Source: Ruegeria atlantica (GTDB lineage Bacteria > Pseudomonadota > Alphaproteobacteria > Rhodobacterales > Rhodobacteraceae). From it: a stretch of DNA of 64,000 bases. Below, one piece after another: positions 45,001 to 53,314 of the stretch. Each line of letters opens with the position of its first letter. Position 1 is the stretch's first letter. The notes beneath the pieces are model-generated. The model was not told the DNA's origin. It saw only the letters and a list, made by a program, of their open reading frames with translations, and did no database searches. Location of the stretch: positions 620,001-684,000 of the forward strand of contig NZ_WQCG01000002.1 in assembly GCF_013032505.1 (NCBI RefSeq), in the 5' to 3' direction. The position numbers and the translations under genes are program-made.

Positions 45001-46055
45001 TGGGTAGCATCGAACTAAAGTCAGTCGAAAAATGGTTCGGCTCTGCGCAAGTCATCAAGGGCGTAGACCTCAAGATTGATGAAGGTGAGTTCACTGTCTT
45101 CGTCGGCCCGTCCGGCTGCGGAAAGTCTACCTTGCTGCGTATGATTGGTGGGCTTGAAGATATCTCGCGTGGCTCTCTGTTGATCAATGACAGCGATGTC
45201 ACGGATCATCCGCCCTCGAAACGCGGGCTGACGATGGTGTTCCAGTCCTATGCGCTGTACCCGCACCTGACGGTTGCTGAGAACATGGGGTTCTCGCTGA
45301 AAGTTGCGGGTGTTCCCAAGGCCGAGATAGCCGAACAGGTCAACCGGGCCGCAGAAGTTCTCAAGCTGGGACCGTTTCTGGAACGCAGGCCAAAAGACCT
45401 GTCCGGCGGTCAGCGGCAGCGGGTGGCCATTGGCCGGTCCATCGTCCGCGACCCCACGGCGTTTCTGTTTGACGAACCGCTGTCCAACCTCGATGCAGCG
45501 CTTCGGGTTGAGATGCGGTATGAGATCGCCAAGCTTCACCAAAGCCTCAAGCGTACGATGATCTATGTTACGCATGATCAGGTTGAGGCAATGACACTCG
45601 CCGATCGCATTGTTGTTCTCGAGTACGGCAAAATCGCCCAAGTCGGTACGCCACGTGAACTTTATGAGCGTCCTGCCAACCTGTTCGTGGCCCAATTCAT
45701 CGGCAGTCCAAAGATGAATATCCTGCCCTGCACGACTGAAGGCGGCACTTACAAGCTTGAGCACGGTCGCGGTGGTGAGTTCGATCTATCCGGAAACGCA
45801 ACCAAACTCGGCGTACGGCCTGAGCATATTGAGGTGGTCGCAGCTGGTGATGGTCAAAGCGACGGAACTATTGAGGTAATCGAATATTTGGGCGCAGATA
45901 CTTTCCTAATCGTTGATCGTGGCGGCGAAGAAAAAGTTACGGTCCGACTAAATGGAGATACGGACCTAAAGCCTGGGGCGACGATTGGTCTGCGCTTCCC
46001 GACCGACAAACTACACTTTTTTGATGAAAACGGGCAGGTTCTGGGGCTTGGATAG
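45000..46055 (+). CDS. Sugar ABC transporter ATPase (MalK/UgpC/AglK type)
   Basis: A 351-residue ATPase with Walker A GPSGCGKST, Q-loop in VFQSYALYPHLTVAEN, signature LSGGQRQRVAIGR, Walker B TAFLFDEPLSNLD, the switch histidine in YVTHDQ and a C-terminal OB-fold regulatory domain (GVRPEHIEVV). It starts at 45000 overlapping the glycosidase stop (TGATG). It energises the two long permeases and closes the operon. Confidence 0.92.
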   Translation: MGSIELKSVEKWFGSAQVIKGVDLKIDEGEFTVFVGPSGCGKSTLLRMIGGLEDISRGSLLINDSDVTDHPPSKRGLTMVFQSYALYPHLTVAENMGFSLKVAGVPKAEIAEQVNRAAEVLKLGPFLERRPKDLSGGQRQRVAIGRSIVRDPTAFLFDEPLSNLDAALRVEMRYEIAKLHQSLKRTMIYVTHDQVEAMTLADRIVVLEYGKIAQVGTPRELYERPANLFVAQFIGSPKMNILPCTTEGGTYKLEHGRGGEFDLSGNATKLGVRPEHIEVVAAGDGQSDGTIEVIEYLGADTFLIVDRGGEEKVTVRLNGDTDLKPGATIGLRFPTDKLHFFDENGQVLGLG

Positions 46056-46578
46056 CAAATCCACCGATCAGACACATCGGATATCTCAAAGCCCATAGGT
46101 TTCTGCGTACTACTCTGAAGGACCGAAGCCCGGTCCTTCGTTAGACTAGATCCAATAACATCAACGACCTTCATCTTTACGAAGTCGCAACCGCGCAACT
46201 TGCTATCGATTGTCATGTTGAACAGCGCGAGGTCGCGATAGTTCTCTGCCAGTTCAAACCGTATCCGGATTGCACAGTCATGCTTACGTTTCAGTGGCCG
46301 CTTCTGACCTACTAAGCGGCCCTTGTTCCAGGCTGGCCGAAGTGCGCAAATGGCAGGAAGACTTGGTATTTTCCATGACTGATCCTCTGATCCGCCATGC
46401 CCACCCAAAACGACAACCCGACGTTGACACAGACCTCATACCACAGGATGCCGCGCTGCTTCCGATGTCAGGAACCAATCCATAGCTGACATTCATCGCC
46501 GAGCTTAGCGAACTCCGAGATGTGGATAATTCTGGCCTCCAGCACCTGATACAAAACCCACTTCTACTTCCGGGTTTA
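46056..46578. other. Gene-free region with a strong hairpin
   Basis: About 520 bases between the ATPase gene and the converging tetR gene. A perfect 8-bp hairpin (GAAGGACC / GGTCCTTC, 46117-46139, 7-base loop) lies 60 bases after the ATPase stop. It lacks a T-run, so it may stabilise or weakly terminate the operon message. The rest has only short frames in both directions with no recognisable product, and its codon character differs from the flanks, as in decayed DNA. Confidence 0.5.
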
Positions 46579-47169
46579 TCATTGCGTGGTGATGCCAGAA
46601 AGGAAGACTTGTGTTGCCCTTGCTGCATGATCCTCAAGTTCCGCGTTGGTTGGATGGCGCACGTCCAACAGGGCCTCATCCTGAAATGCGAACAACATGG
46701 CAGTCCATAAGCGGATCATGTGGGCAGGATCATGGATTTGAAGCCGCTCGGTGAAGAACCGCCGCAATCGCTCTTCGGTTCCGGCGGGGCCGACCGAGAA
46801 GAAAGCCTGAATCATCTCAGGGGCACGGGCACTCTCCGAGACAAGCAAACGGAAGGTGCACAGGTGTTCTTTGGTCAGGTGGGCCTGCATGAAACTGACG
46901 GCAAAGCGGCGCAGCGCCTCCTGGGTGTCGGGAAGGTCGAGATGATCGCTTGCGTTGTCATCATGCCTTGCACCCATCGCTTTCAAGGTTTCACGGAACA
47001 GGTCAGCCTTGGACGGATAATAGCGATACACCGTTTGCTTGGTCACACCGGCCTGCGCGGCAATAGCGTCCATGTTGGCGTCTGAAAACCCGTCAGTCAA
47101 AAACGCTTGTTCCGCAGCCTCAAGGATGGCGTGGCGCTTTTGCTCTCGTTTAGCTTCCATTTTGCCCAT
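46579..47169 (-). CDS. TetR/AcrR family repressor
   Basis: A 196-residue regulator with the N-terminal HTH (RHAILEAAEQAFLTDGFSDANM, AIAAQAGVTKQTVYRYYPSK). The C-terminal ligand domain (LLVSESARAPEMIQAFF) resembles AcrR-type C-terminal domains. The ATG at 47169 has AAGGG eight bases upstream; a longer frame to 47226 would run across the operator. It is divergent from a DMT exporter gene, and two matching palindromes lie between, which makes it the probable repressor of that gene and itself. Confidence 0.88.
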   Translation of the reverse strand: MGKMEAKREQKRHAILEAAEQAFLTDGFSDANMDAIAAQAGVTKQTVYRYYPSKADLFRETLKAMGARHDDNASDHLDLPDTQEALRRFAVSFMQAHLTKEHLCTFRLLVSESARAPEMIQAFFSVGPAGTEERLRRFFTERLQIHDPAHMIRLWTAMLFAFQDEALLDVRHPTNAELEDHAARATQVFLSGITTQ

Positions 47170-47189
47170 GAGCTGGCCCTTCAAGTAAT

Positions 47190-47205
47190 CATACCAATAA
47201 GTATG
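47190..47205. promoter_or_regulatory. TetR operator copy 1 (CATAC-N6-GTATG)
   Basis: CATAC caataa GTATG, a perfect 5-bp inverted repeat with 6-base spacer, 21 bases before the tetR start. The same element recurs 48 bp away. Confidence 0.65.
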
Positions 47206-47237
47206 ACAATATTGACTCCACCTCAAGAATCATTATG

Positions 47238-47253
47238 CATACTCGCCAGTATG
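47238..47253. promoter_or_regulatory. TetR operator copy 2 (CATAC-N6-GTATG)
   Basis: CATAC tcgcca GTATG, identical half-sites and spacing to copy 1, 18 bases before the exporter start. Two copies in a 101-base divergent region make chance unlikely. Confidence 0.65.
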
Positions 47254-47270
47254 ATTTTAGGAGCCGCAAC

Positions 47271-48155
47271 ATGACCGACACGTCAATCCGCTCACCATTC
47301 GGTAGTGCCCAGATGACAGGCGTCCTGATCGCTCTGGCCGGGGCCACGCTGATGAGTTTCGACGCGATCTTCATTCGCCTGTCCGGCGTGAGTGGCTTTG
47401 ACACGGCCTTTCTATTTGGCCTGTTCACTGCCCTATCCATGTCGATCTTCATTCAACTGCGCGAGGACAAGCGGCTGATCGGAACACTTAGGGCAAGTGG
47501 TTGGCCCGTCATCGTTTCAGGCCTACTGATGCTGGGAAGCGCGACTACTTTGATCTTCAGCCTCAAGAACACCTCGGTCGCCAATGCCATCGTAATCCTC
47601 AGCACATCCCCCGCCTTGGCCGCGTTATTCAGTTGGGTCTTTCTGGGTGAGGTGACACGACGCGCCACCTGGATCGCCATTGCAGCGGTGATGGTCGGCA
47701 TTGCCATCGTCGTGTCCGGTTCGTTCGGATCAGGTAACCTTCTTGGAGATGCACTGGCGCTGATCGCGGTCAGCTTTGTCTCGCTGAACATGGTGCTTTT
47801 GCGTCGATTTCAGGCTGTGAGCCGCATGGCGAGTGTCGGCATGGGCGGTTTATTTCTTGCCATCGTGATGGTGTTCCTGGCGACACCGTCGACCTATAGC
47901 GCAAGCACTTGGGCGGTCATGGCCGTGATGGGATTGTTCACTGCGCCGTTCGGGAGGGTCCTGTCGCAAGTGGCCACCCGATACATCACCGCACCCGAGG
48001 TGGGCATGATCCTAATGGCCGAGGCGGTTCTGGCCCCGCTTTTCGCCTATGGGGTCTTCGGGGAAATCCCGCCACTGGTCAGTTTTGCAGGCGGGGGCGT
48101 CATCCTTGTGACACTGCTGACTTACACCATGCTGGCAAACAGACCTTCGAAGTGA
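47271..48155 (+). CDS. DMT (EamA) family transporter
   Basis: A 294-residue inner-membrane protein with ten helices in two EamA repeats (LIALAGATLMSFDAIFIRLSG; TSVANAIVILSTSPALAALF followed by the second half ending AEAVLAPLFAYGVFGE). Such proteins mostly export metabolites or amino acids. The ATG at 47271 follows GGAG; an earlier in-frame ATG at 47235 would lie in operator 2. It is under probable control of the divergent TetR protein and is followed within 12 bases by trmO. Confidence 0.86.
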   Translation: MTDTSIRSPFGSAQMTGVLIALAGATLMSFDAIFIRLSGVSGFDTAFLFGLFTALSMSIFIQLREDKRLIGTLRASGWPVIVSGLLMLGSATTLIFSLKNTSVANAIVILSTSPALAALFSWVFLGEVTRRATWIAIAAVMVGIAIVVSGSFGSGNLLGDALALIAVSFVSLNMVLLRRFQAVSRMASVGMGGLFLAIVMVFLATPSTYSASTWAVMAVMGLFTAPFGRVLSQVATRYITAPEVGMILMAEAVLAPLFAYGVFGEIPPLVSFAGGGVILVTLLTYTMLANRPSK

Positions 48156-48166
48156 ACGGGCAGACA

Positions 48167-48559
48167 ATGACATTCGATCTGACGTTCATCGGCCATATCG
48201 AAACCCCGTTTCAGTCGTTGGGCGATTGCCCGAACAATGTGCAGGCCGATGGCCCACGATGCGATATCGTTTTGGGTTCTCGGTTTGCACAAGGGCTTTT
48301 AGGCCTGGAAACCGGGCAAACTATCCTCGTGCTTTACTGGCTGGAAGGCGTTGATAGGAACCTGCTTATTCAGCATCGGGGCGGCCGGAGCGATAGCATC
48401 CCGCGTGGCGTCTTTGCACTGCGCTCTCCTCACCGCCCCAACCCGATTGCAGCGGCGCGCGTCCAGATCGAAGCGATCACGGACGGGCGCGTCAAGGTAA
48501 GGGGCATGGATTGTCTGAACGGGACCAGGCTGCTCGACATCAAACCGGACACGAAGTGA
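48167..48559 (+). CDS. TrmO-like tRNA methyltransferase
   Basis: A 130-residue beta-barrel protein of the TrmO/UPF0066 family, which uses SAM to methylate N6-threonylcarbamoyladenosine-37 of certain tRNAs. The core motifs are GHIETPFQSLGDCPNNVQ, LVLYWLEGVDR and the signature SPHRPNPIAAARV. It is shorter than E. coli TrmO (235) and has only the catalytic domain, as in many alphaproteobacterial versions. It is probably co-transcribed with the exporter and converges on the deaminase gene with a four-base gap. Confidence 0.82.
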   Translation: MTFDLTFIGHIETPFQSLGDCPNNVQADGPRCDIVLGSRFAQGLLGLETGQTILVLYWLEGVDRNLLIQHRGGRSDSIPRGVFALRSPHRPNPIAAARVQIEAITDGRVKVRGMDCLNGTRLLDIKPDTK

Positions 48560-48563
48560 TGCC

Positions 48564-49619
48564 CTATTGTCTGGACGATGAACCGGATGAGCTCATGGTT
48601 CTTTGCAGCGTTTCGACCTGATGGTCGATCCTGTCCAACTGCGCCTGTTTTTCGGAGGCGCTCAAGAACGAAGCAGCAAAGGAATTCTTGGCTAATTGGA
48701 TGACGTCTTTTTCGCTGAGATTCAAGCTCTTCTGAACGGCGCGATAATTGTCATTGATATAGCCGCCGAAATAGGACGGGTCATCCGAGTTGATTGTTAC
48801 CAAAAGACCTTCATCCAACGCCTTTTTGACCGGGCTCTTGGTCAAATCCGGGATAACTTTGAGCCGCCAGTTGGAAATAGGGCACATTGTCAGCGGAGTT
48901 TTCTGACGAGCCAAGCGCGACACCAGCGCTGGATCATCCAGAGCTTGGTTTCCATGATCCACACGCTCTATCCTGAGCAGGTCGAGCGCTTCCTTGACGT
49001 TTTCCGACGTGCCTTCTTCGCCCACATGGGCAACGGGCACAAACCCCTCTTCCCGCGCCGCCTTGAAAACACGCTCAAAAGTCGCAGGAGGGATGCCACG
49101 TTCTGTGCTGTCCATGCCGAAACCGTGGATGTGCTCTTTATGCTTCTTCGCGCATTCCAAAGCGGTGAAAGCATGCTCTTCGGGTAGGTGGCGCACGATG
49201 CACATGATCAGCTTGGACGAAATACCGAACTCCTTTGCCCCTGCCTCAAGCGCGCGTGTGATCCCCTCGACAACAGTTTCAAAGGCGACGTTTCTGTCCA
49301 TATGCGGCTGGGGGTCAAAGAACAGTTCAACATGAGTCAGACGGTCTGCATGCACGCGGGTCAGGTAAGCCCAAGTCAGGTCAAAGAAGTCCTGCTCGGT
49401 AACAAGCACGGACATTCCGAGGTAGTACAGATCCAGAAAATCTTGGAGGCAGTCGAACTCGTAAGCTCTTCGCACGTCCTCGACCGTCTTATAGGGCAGC
49501 GTTACTTTATTTCGACGGGCAAGCGTCAGCATCATCTCGGGCTCCAAGGTCCCTTCGATATGAACATGCAGTTCTGCTTTGGGCAGATTATCGATCAAAG
49601 CGTTCGCTAAATTGCACAT
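48564..49619 (-). CDS. Adenine deaminase (adenosine deaminase-like, class II)
   Basis: A 351-residue zinc amidohydrolase that converts adenine (or adenosine) to hypoxanthine (or inosine). Metal ligands: HVHIEGTLEPEMML (HxH), PVAHVGEEGT (His plus catalytic Glu) and INSDDPSYFGG (Asp pair). FEFxxLQDFLDLYY-like FDCLQDFLDLYYLG and YFGGYINDNY are closer to the adenine deaminase branch (Pseudomonas PA0148 type) than to true Add. Its product would feed xanthine dehydrogenase. It is divergent from a marR gene with paired operators between, and has no clear ribosome-binding site. Confidence 0.85.
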   Translation of the reverse strand: MCNLANALIDNLPKAELHVHIEGTLEPEMMLTLARRNKVTLPYKTVEDVRRAYEFDCLQDFLDLYYLGMSVLVTEQDFFDLTWAYLTRVHADRLTHVELFFDPQPHMDRNVAFETVVEGITRALEAGAKEFGISSKLIMCIVRHLPEEHAFTALECAKKHKEHIHGFGMDSTERGIPPATFERVFKAAREEGFVPVAHVGEEGTSENVKEALDLLRIERVDHGNQALDDPALVSRLARQKTPLTMCPISNWRLKVIPDLTKSPVKKALDEGLLVTINSDDPSYFGGYINDNYRAVQKSLNLSEKDVIQLAKNSFAASFLSASEKQAQLDRIDHQVETLQRTMSSSGSSSRQ

Positions 49620-49635
49620 TTCACACGGCCCCCAA

Positions 49636-49686
49636 TTTACCTTTCCGAAAAGGTATAATGATCATTTACCTTTCTGTAAAGGTAAA
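49636..49686. promoter_or_regulatory. Paired MarR operators
   Basis: Two 22-bp palindromes with the same arms: tttaccttt-N4-aaaggtata at 49636-49657 (one mismatch) and the perfect tttaccttt-N4-aaaggtaaa at 49665-49686, 29 bp apart centre to centre. They fill the gap between the deaminase and marR starts, so one MarR protein can repress both. Confidence 0.78.
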
Positions 49687-49717
49687 TTACGCTTGAGGGC
49701 GTAATAAGGGGATGCTC

Positions 49718-50215
49718 ATGGCCGACCAGGTTCCAATTCGATCACTTCTCGAGCGGATCAAGCTCAACTGGCCTGAAGCAGCCTCGCCGGAAACCGACAT
49801 TATTTTCTCGGTGATCCGTTTGAATGAACTGATCCGGGCGCGCACGGAGGAAGCCTTGGCCAGTTTCGATCTCACTCACGCAGCTTTCGAAGTTCTGGTC
49901 GCGCTTCGAGCGCAGCCGAAACCCCGCCAGCTTACGCCATCAGACCTTTGTAAATCTGCGCTCCTGACTACAGGTGGTGCAGCCAATATTTTGGTAGACC
50001 TTGAGCGCAGAAGTTTGGTTACACGGGCCCCCAACCCAAGCGATGGTCGCAGTAAGATTGTGCAACTAACCGATACAGGCGAACACCTCATCGAGCGTGC
50101 AATGAAAGAGGTGATGGAACACGACAAGCTACATTTTGAAAATTTTCGCCGCCCGGACGGCATTGAAAGCATACGATGCGCGCTTTTTTCCGCGATGAGT
50201 AAGATTGAAACTTGA
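49718..50215 (+). CDS. MarR family regulator with N-terminal extension
   Basis: A 165-residue winged-helix regulator: HTH around PSDLCKSALLTTGGAANILVDL, wing RAPNPSDGRSKIVQL. An N-terminal extension of about 25 residues precedes the first usual helix and has a tryptophan at position 18 (LNWPEAASPETD), recalling the urate-responsive HucR/PecS group. That group's conserved aspartate in the next helix is replaced by glutamate here (AFEVLVAL). The start at 49718 follows AAGGGG at the best spacing; ATG at 49712 is possible. Divergent from adenine deaminase. Confidence 0.87.
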   Translation: MADQVPIRSLLERIKLNWPEAASPETDIIFSVIRLNELIRARTEEALASFDLTHAAFEVLVALRAQPKPRQLTPSDLCKSALLTTGGAANILVDLERRSLVTRAPNPSDGRSKIVQLTDTGEHLIERAMKEVMEHDKLHFENFRRPDGIESIRCALFSAMSKIET

Positions 50216-50367
50216 GTGCCCATTGATGGGTAGCGTGAGTTCAGCTGGCAGTCTAATTCGCACCAGTAGTGAACGGCCGAAGCAGACCTTCAGAACCAAA
50301 TCTCACAGCTTCCCAGATGCGCAACTTTGCCCTCAATGACCGTTCTATTGCGAGGCTTGCTTTTAGC

Positions 50368-51267
50368 TCAATCCTTCCAAACGTTTTGCGGAATTTTAAC
50401 GAGTTGGCTCTGCACCCACTGACCTGCTTTGCCCAGAACGTGTTGCTCTGTCCAGACAAGGTCAATCCCTTCCAGTGCATCGCTTTGCTGAAACGTGTAA
50501 TCCATTCGAGCCAGCTTGTTCGATCTCAGCAATTCTCTGACAACTGGCAATGGCAATTCAGCCCATCCCAATCCACGCAAAACCAGCTCAAGGATCATTT
50601 GGGGGTTTTCCGCATACCAAATCGATGCGCTCTTGATTTCGCCGACCTGGCCGGGGATTTCACGTGAACGGCTTCTGAGAACCAATTGCCGATATTGCCT
50701 AAGGTCTCGGTGAGCGACACGATCCAGTTTCGCCAGCGGATGAGATGTACCACAGACCGGAACCAATGCTGAATATCCGACCCCTCGAAACTGAAAACCG
50801 GTCGGGTAACTTTCCTGTTCGGTCATGAGGCCGAGTGTTGCACGCCCCTCTTTTAGCAATGTCGCCGTATCGTTTGGGCCAGTGGTCAGGATTTCAAGCG
50901 AGACGTCGGGAAACTCATTTGAAAAATCGCGTAACACATCCAAAATCGGTATCAGGTTGACCCCCAGCTCGACTGCAATGCTTACCTTGTCCTCTACCCC
51001 TTCCGACATCGATGTCGCCTTGGCGTGAAATTCCTGGTTTCCAAGCAAAACGCCCCTGGCATATGGTAAAAGCGACTGGCCCGCCTGAGTGAGCGTCGGG
51101 GACCTGCTGCTTCTGTCAAAAAGCTGAAGATCAGTATCAATTTCAAGGTTAGCGATTGCGGTTGATACCGCAGACTGGGCTTTCTTCATCTTCCGCGCGG
51201 CTGCAGAGAAGGAGCCAAGCTCTGCGGCCAGTACAAAGGCCTGCAAGCTCTCAGGTGACGGCATCAT
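50368..51267 (-). CDS. LysR family regulator
   Basis: A 299-residue LysR-type protein. HTH: LQAFVLAAELGSFSAAARKM, SAVSTAIANLEIDTDLQLFDR. The effector domain includes SIAVELGVNLIPILDVLRDF and GLGWAELPLPVV. It is divergently transcribed from the PACE efflux gene, the usual arrangement for this pump family. The 82 bases between carry nested AT-rich inverted repeats for its binding. It probably activates or represses the pump in response to an unidentified compound. Confidence 0.88.
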   Translation of the reverse strand: MMPSPESLQAFVLAAELGSFSAAARKMKKAQSAVSTAIANLEIDTDLQLFDRSSRSPTLTQAGQSLLPYARGVLLGNQEFHAKATSMSEGVEDKVSIAVELGVNLIPILDVLRDFSNEFPDVSLEILTTGPNDTATLLKEGRATLGLMTEQESYPTGFQFRGVGYSALVPVCGTSHPLAKLDRVAHRDLRQYRQLVLRSRSREIPGQVGEIKSASIWYAENPQMILELVLRGLGWAELPLPVVRELLRSNKLARMDYTFQQSDALEGIDLVWTEQHVLGKAGQWVQSQLVKIPQNVWKD

Positions 51268-51269
51268 AA

Positions 51270-51315
51270 ACCTATCTGATATTTAGATAGTAATTAACTA
51301 TAATTATCTGAAAAC
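51270..51315. promoter_or_regulatory. LysR-type binding region
   Basis: AT-rich dyads lie here: TATCT-N7-AGATA (51275-51291), and an overlapping AGATA...TATCT pair reaching to about 51311. T-N11-A arrangements of this kind are standard LysR sites. They sit between the divergent lysR and PACE genes. Confidence 0.5.
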
Positions 51316-51349
51316 CTCAATAGAACACAATCCAACAATGGAGTTGGAA

Positions 51350-51793
51350 ATGTCGGACAAAGTCACCTTAAGAACGGGCAAGGATCGTCTTCGCTATACA
51401 ATCAGTTTTGAACTGTTGTTGATGGCTTTCTTAGTGCCTGTCGGCGCAGCTTTTTTTGACAAACCGGTTGCTGAAATCGGCGCGCTTGGAGTGGTCCTCG
51501 CAGTCAAGGCCATGGCTCTAAATCTTATCTACAACTGGGCTTTTGACAGGATTGATGCCCGTACCGGGCGCGTTGCCAGTCAACGCTCGCATGTTGGGCG
51601 GATACTGCATGCGTTGGGGTTTGAAGTTTCGTTGGTAATAACGTCACTTCCTATCTACGCTTGGTGGCTGGGCATTGGGTTATTGGAAGCGCTAATGACG
51701 GATATCGTCGTCACGTCTTTCGTCGTTGCCTATACCTATTTTTTCACTTTGGCATATGACAGGTTGTTCCCGCTGGAAACCAAATCGGTTTAG
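51350..51793 (+). CDS. PACE family efflux transporter
   Basis: A 147-residue membrane protein with four helices in two tandem BTP repeats (YTISFELLLMAFLVPVGAAFF, VLAVKAMALNLIYNWAFD; HALGFEVSLVITSLPIYAWW, VVTSFVVAYTYFFTLAYDRLFP). The tandem pattern, with N and D in NWAFDRID and Y-D in the second copy, matches PACE proteins such as AceI, which export biocides or polyamines. ATG at 51350 has GGAG six bases before. Divergent from its likely LysR regulator. Confidence 0.87.
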   Translation: MSDKVTLRTGKDRLRYTISFELLLMAFLVPVGAAFFDKPVAEIGALGVVLAVKAMALNLIYNWAFDRIDARTGRVASQRSHVGRILHALGFEVSLVITSLPIYAWWLGIGLLEALMTDIVVTSFVVAYTYFFTLAYDRLFPLETKSV

Positions 51794-52047
51794 ATGATTC
51801 AATCGAATTGCCTTACCGATATGTTTTCGCACAGCATTATCCAAATTGATCTCAGCACTGCCGTACTCCGCGTCGCGCGTTTGTGGCATATCGCAGCCCG
51901 TAATCGACATTCTCGACCAGACTTTGAAATTCCGTAGAGCGCAAAAAAAAAGAGTTTTCAATGTCGGTTCGAGGCGTGCAGAATTGCAATAGTTTTTCGA
52001 ATTGATCTGACTTAATGGTAGATTTTACCGAACAATCCGACGACGCG

Positions 52048-52980
52048 CTATTTCGAAGATGTTGCGAGAACTTGATCCGCGATCCAGTCGAACACAAGCC
52101 TGGGCCCCCTGCCCGAGTTGGTATGACTTCGTGACATTACATAACCAGCATCGCTGAAGACAAAATCGTCCGTAACAGTCACCAGTGACCCCTTACTAAG
52201 CAGATCGTCAATCAATCCAATCCAGCCCAACGCGACACCTTCACCAGACAAAGCAGCCTGGGTGACCATGTCATAGTTGTTGAAACTGATATAATTTTTC
52301 TTTCTTTCGCCCGTTACGCCCAAACTATCAAACCATCCTTGCCAGGTTTGCCACTCTGCGGTTGCAGGTTTTGACAGACTCAAAAGTTGAACATCCAGCA
52401 AGTCCGCGGGATTTTGGATTGGCCCAATCTTCTCTAATAGCTGAGGACTGCAAACAGCGGCGACAATCTCTTCCAAGACTAGTATTTCATCAGGTTTGAT
52501 CCGGTCTTTGGGCGCAACATGGATACGAATGTCGCAATCGGTATCATCATGGCTGGGCGGCACATTTGAGGCCAAAATCTGAAATTCAATTTCATCCCCG
52601 ATCTCTTCTCGGAGATAACCAAGACGCGGTAACAGCCAGAATGTTGAGAACGCAAAGTCAGCCGAGATTCGAACACTCGGTTTAGTTTTGCGTTCCAGCA
52701 AAGAGTTTACCGCATAGTTCATCTGCGTCATTGCGGGTCTGACCACATTCAAAAGCCTCAAACCCTCGTAGGTCAGAGAAACACCCCGGTGTTCTCTTTT
52801 GAAGAGAACGACACCCAGATCAACCTCCAAACCTTTTATCCGTTGCGAGATGGAGGACTGGGTCAGCCCGAGGGCGTCTCCGGCACTTGTAAAGTTTCCA
52901 TGTTTTGCGACCATCTCGAACGCATAAAGCGCCACAAGGTTCCGGCTTAGGTTGGTATTAACTCTGTTAATGTCATCCAT
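52048..52980 (-). CDS. LysR family regulator (GcvA-like)
   Basis: A 310-residue LysR protein. HTH: LYAFEMVAKHGNFTSAGDAL, SSISQRIKGLEVDLGVVLFKR. The ligand domain resembles GcvA/AmpR-type regulators (SADFAFSTFWLLPRLGYLRE, AALSGEGVALGWIGLIDDLL). It is divergent from the BCCT carrier gene 335 bases away, so it is the best candidate for that carrier's regulator. Effector unknown. Confidence 0.86.
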   Translation of the reverse strand: MDDINRVNTNLSRNLVALYAFEMVAKHGNFTSAGDALGLTQSSISQRIKGLEVDLGVVLFKREHRGVSLTYEGLRLLNVVRPAMTQMNYAVNSLLERKTKPSVRISADFAFSTFWLLPRLGYLREEIGDEIEFQILASNVPPSHDDTDCDIRIHVAPKDRIKPDEILVLEEIVAAVCSPQLLEKIGPIQNPADLLDVQLLSLSKPATAEWQTWQGWFDSLGVTGERKKNYISFNNYDMVTQAALSGEGVALGWIGLIDDLLSKGSLVTVTDDFVFSDAGYVMSRSHTNSGRGPRLVFDWIADQVLATSSK

Positions 52981-53314
52981 AATTACTCAGCTACTGCAAA
53001 AGATAGGAAAATTATACCAAAAAATATGCCAATGGGCGCGAGTGCAGCCCTGTGAGAGAAACACGGGAGCCAATGATAACAATATAAGGCCGCGGCCATA
53101 AGAGCGGACAGCCATGCGATTAACGAAATTCACATGCATAAGCTGGCGCTAAAAGCTGAGAATTTCAGCGAATTTTTGAATCCCCGGACCCAGTGAGATT
53201 GGTGATGCAACTTGTGTGCATCGCTGGGCTCAGTGGTTTCCCGGCAATATGGGCGGTCGGGCTAAAACCAGCAGACAGTTCCAGAAGAATATCAAAGTCA
53301 GGGAGAAGTTAATT
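52981..53314. other. Regulatory region and structured leader before BCCT gene
   Basis: 334 bases between the lysR gene and the BCCT gene. A GC palindrome (GGCCGCGGCC) occurs at 53088-53097. A two-step hairpin lies at 53189-53228: outer CCCAG/CTGGG and inner GATGCA/TGCATC. It could be a leader-RNA element. A strong ribosome-binding site (GGGAGAAG) lies at 53301-53308. No gene seen. Confidence 0.45.

Noticed and set aside
48564..49619. Calling the amidohydrolase adenosine deaminase (add)
   Set aside because: Sequence motifs fit the adenine deaminase branch better, so no symbol is given.
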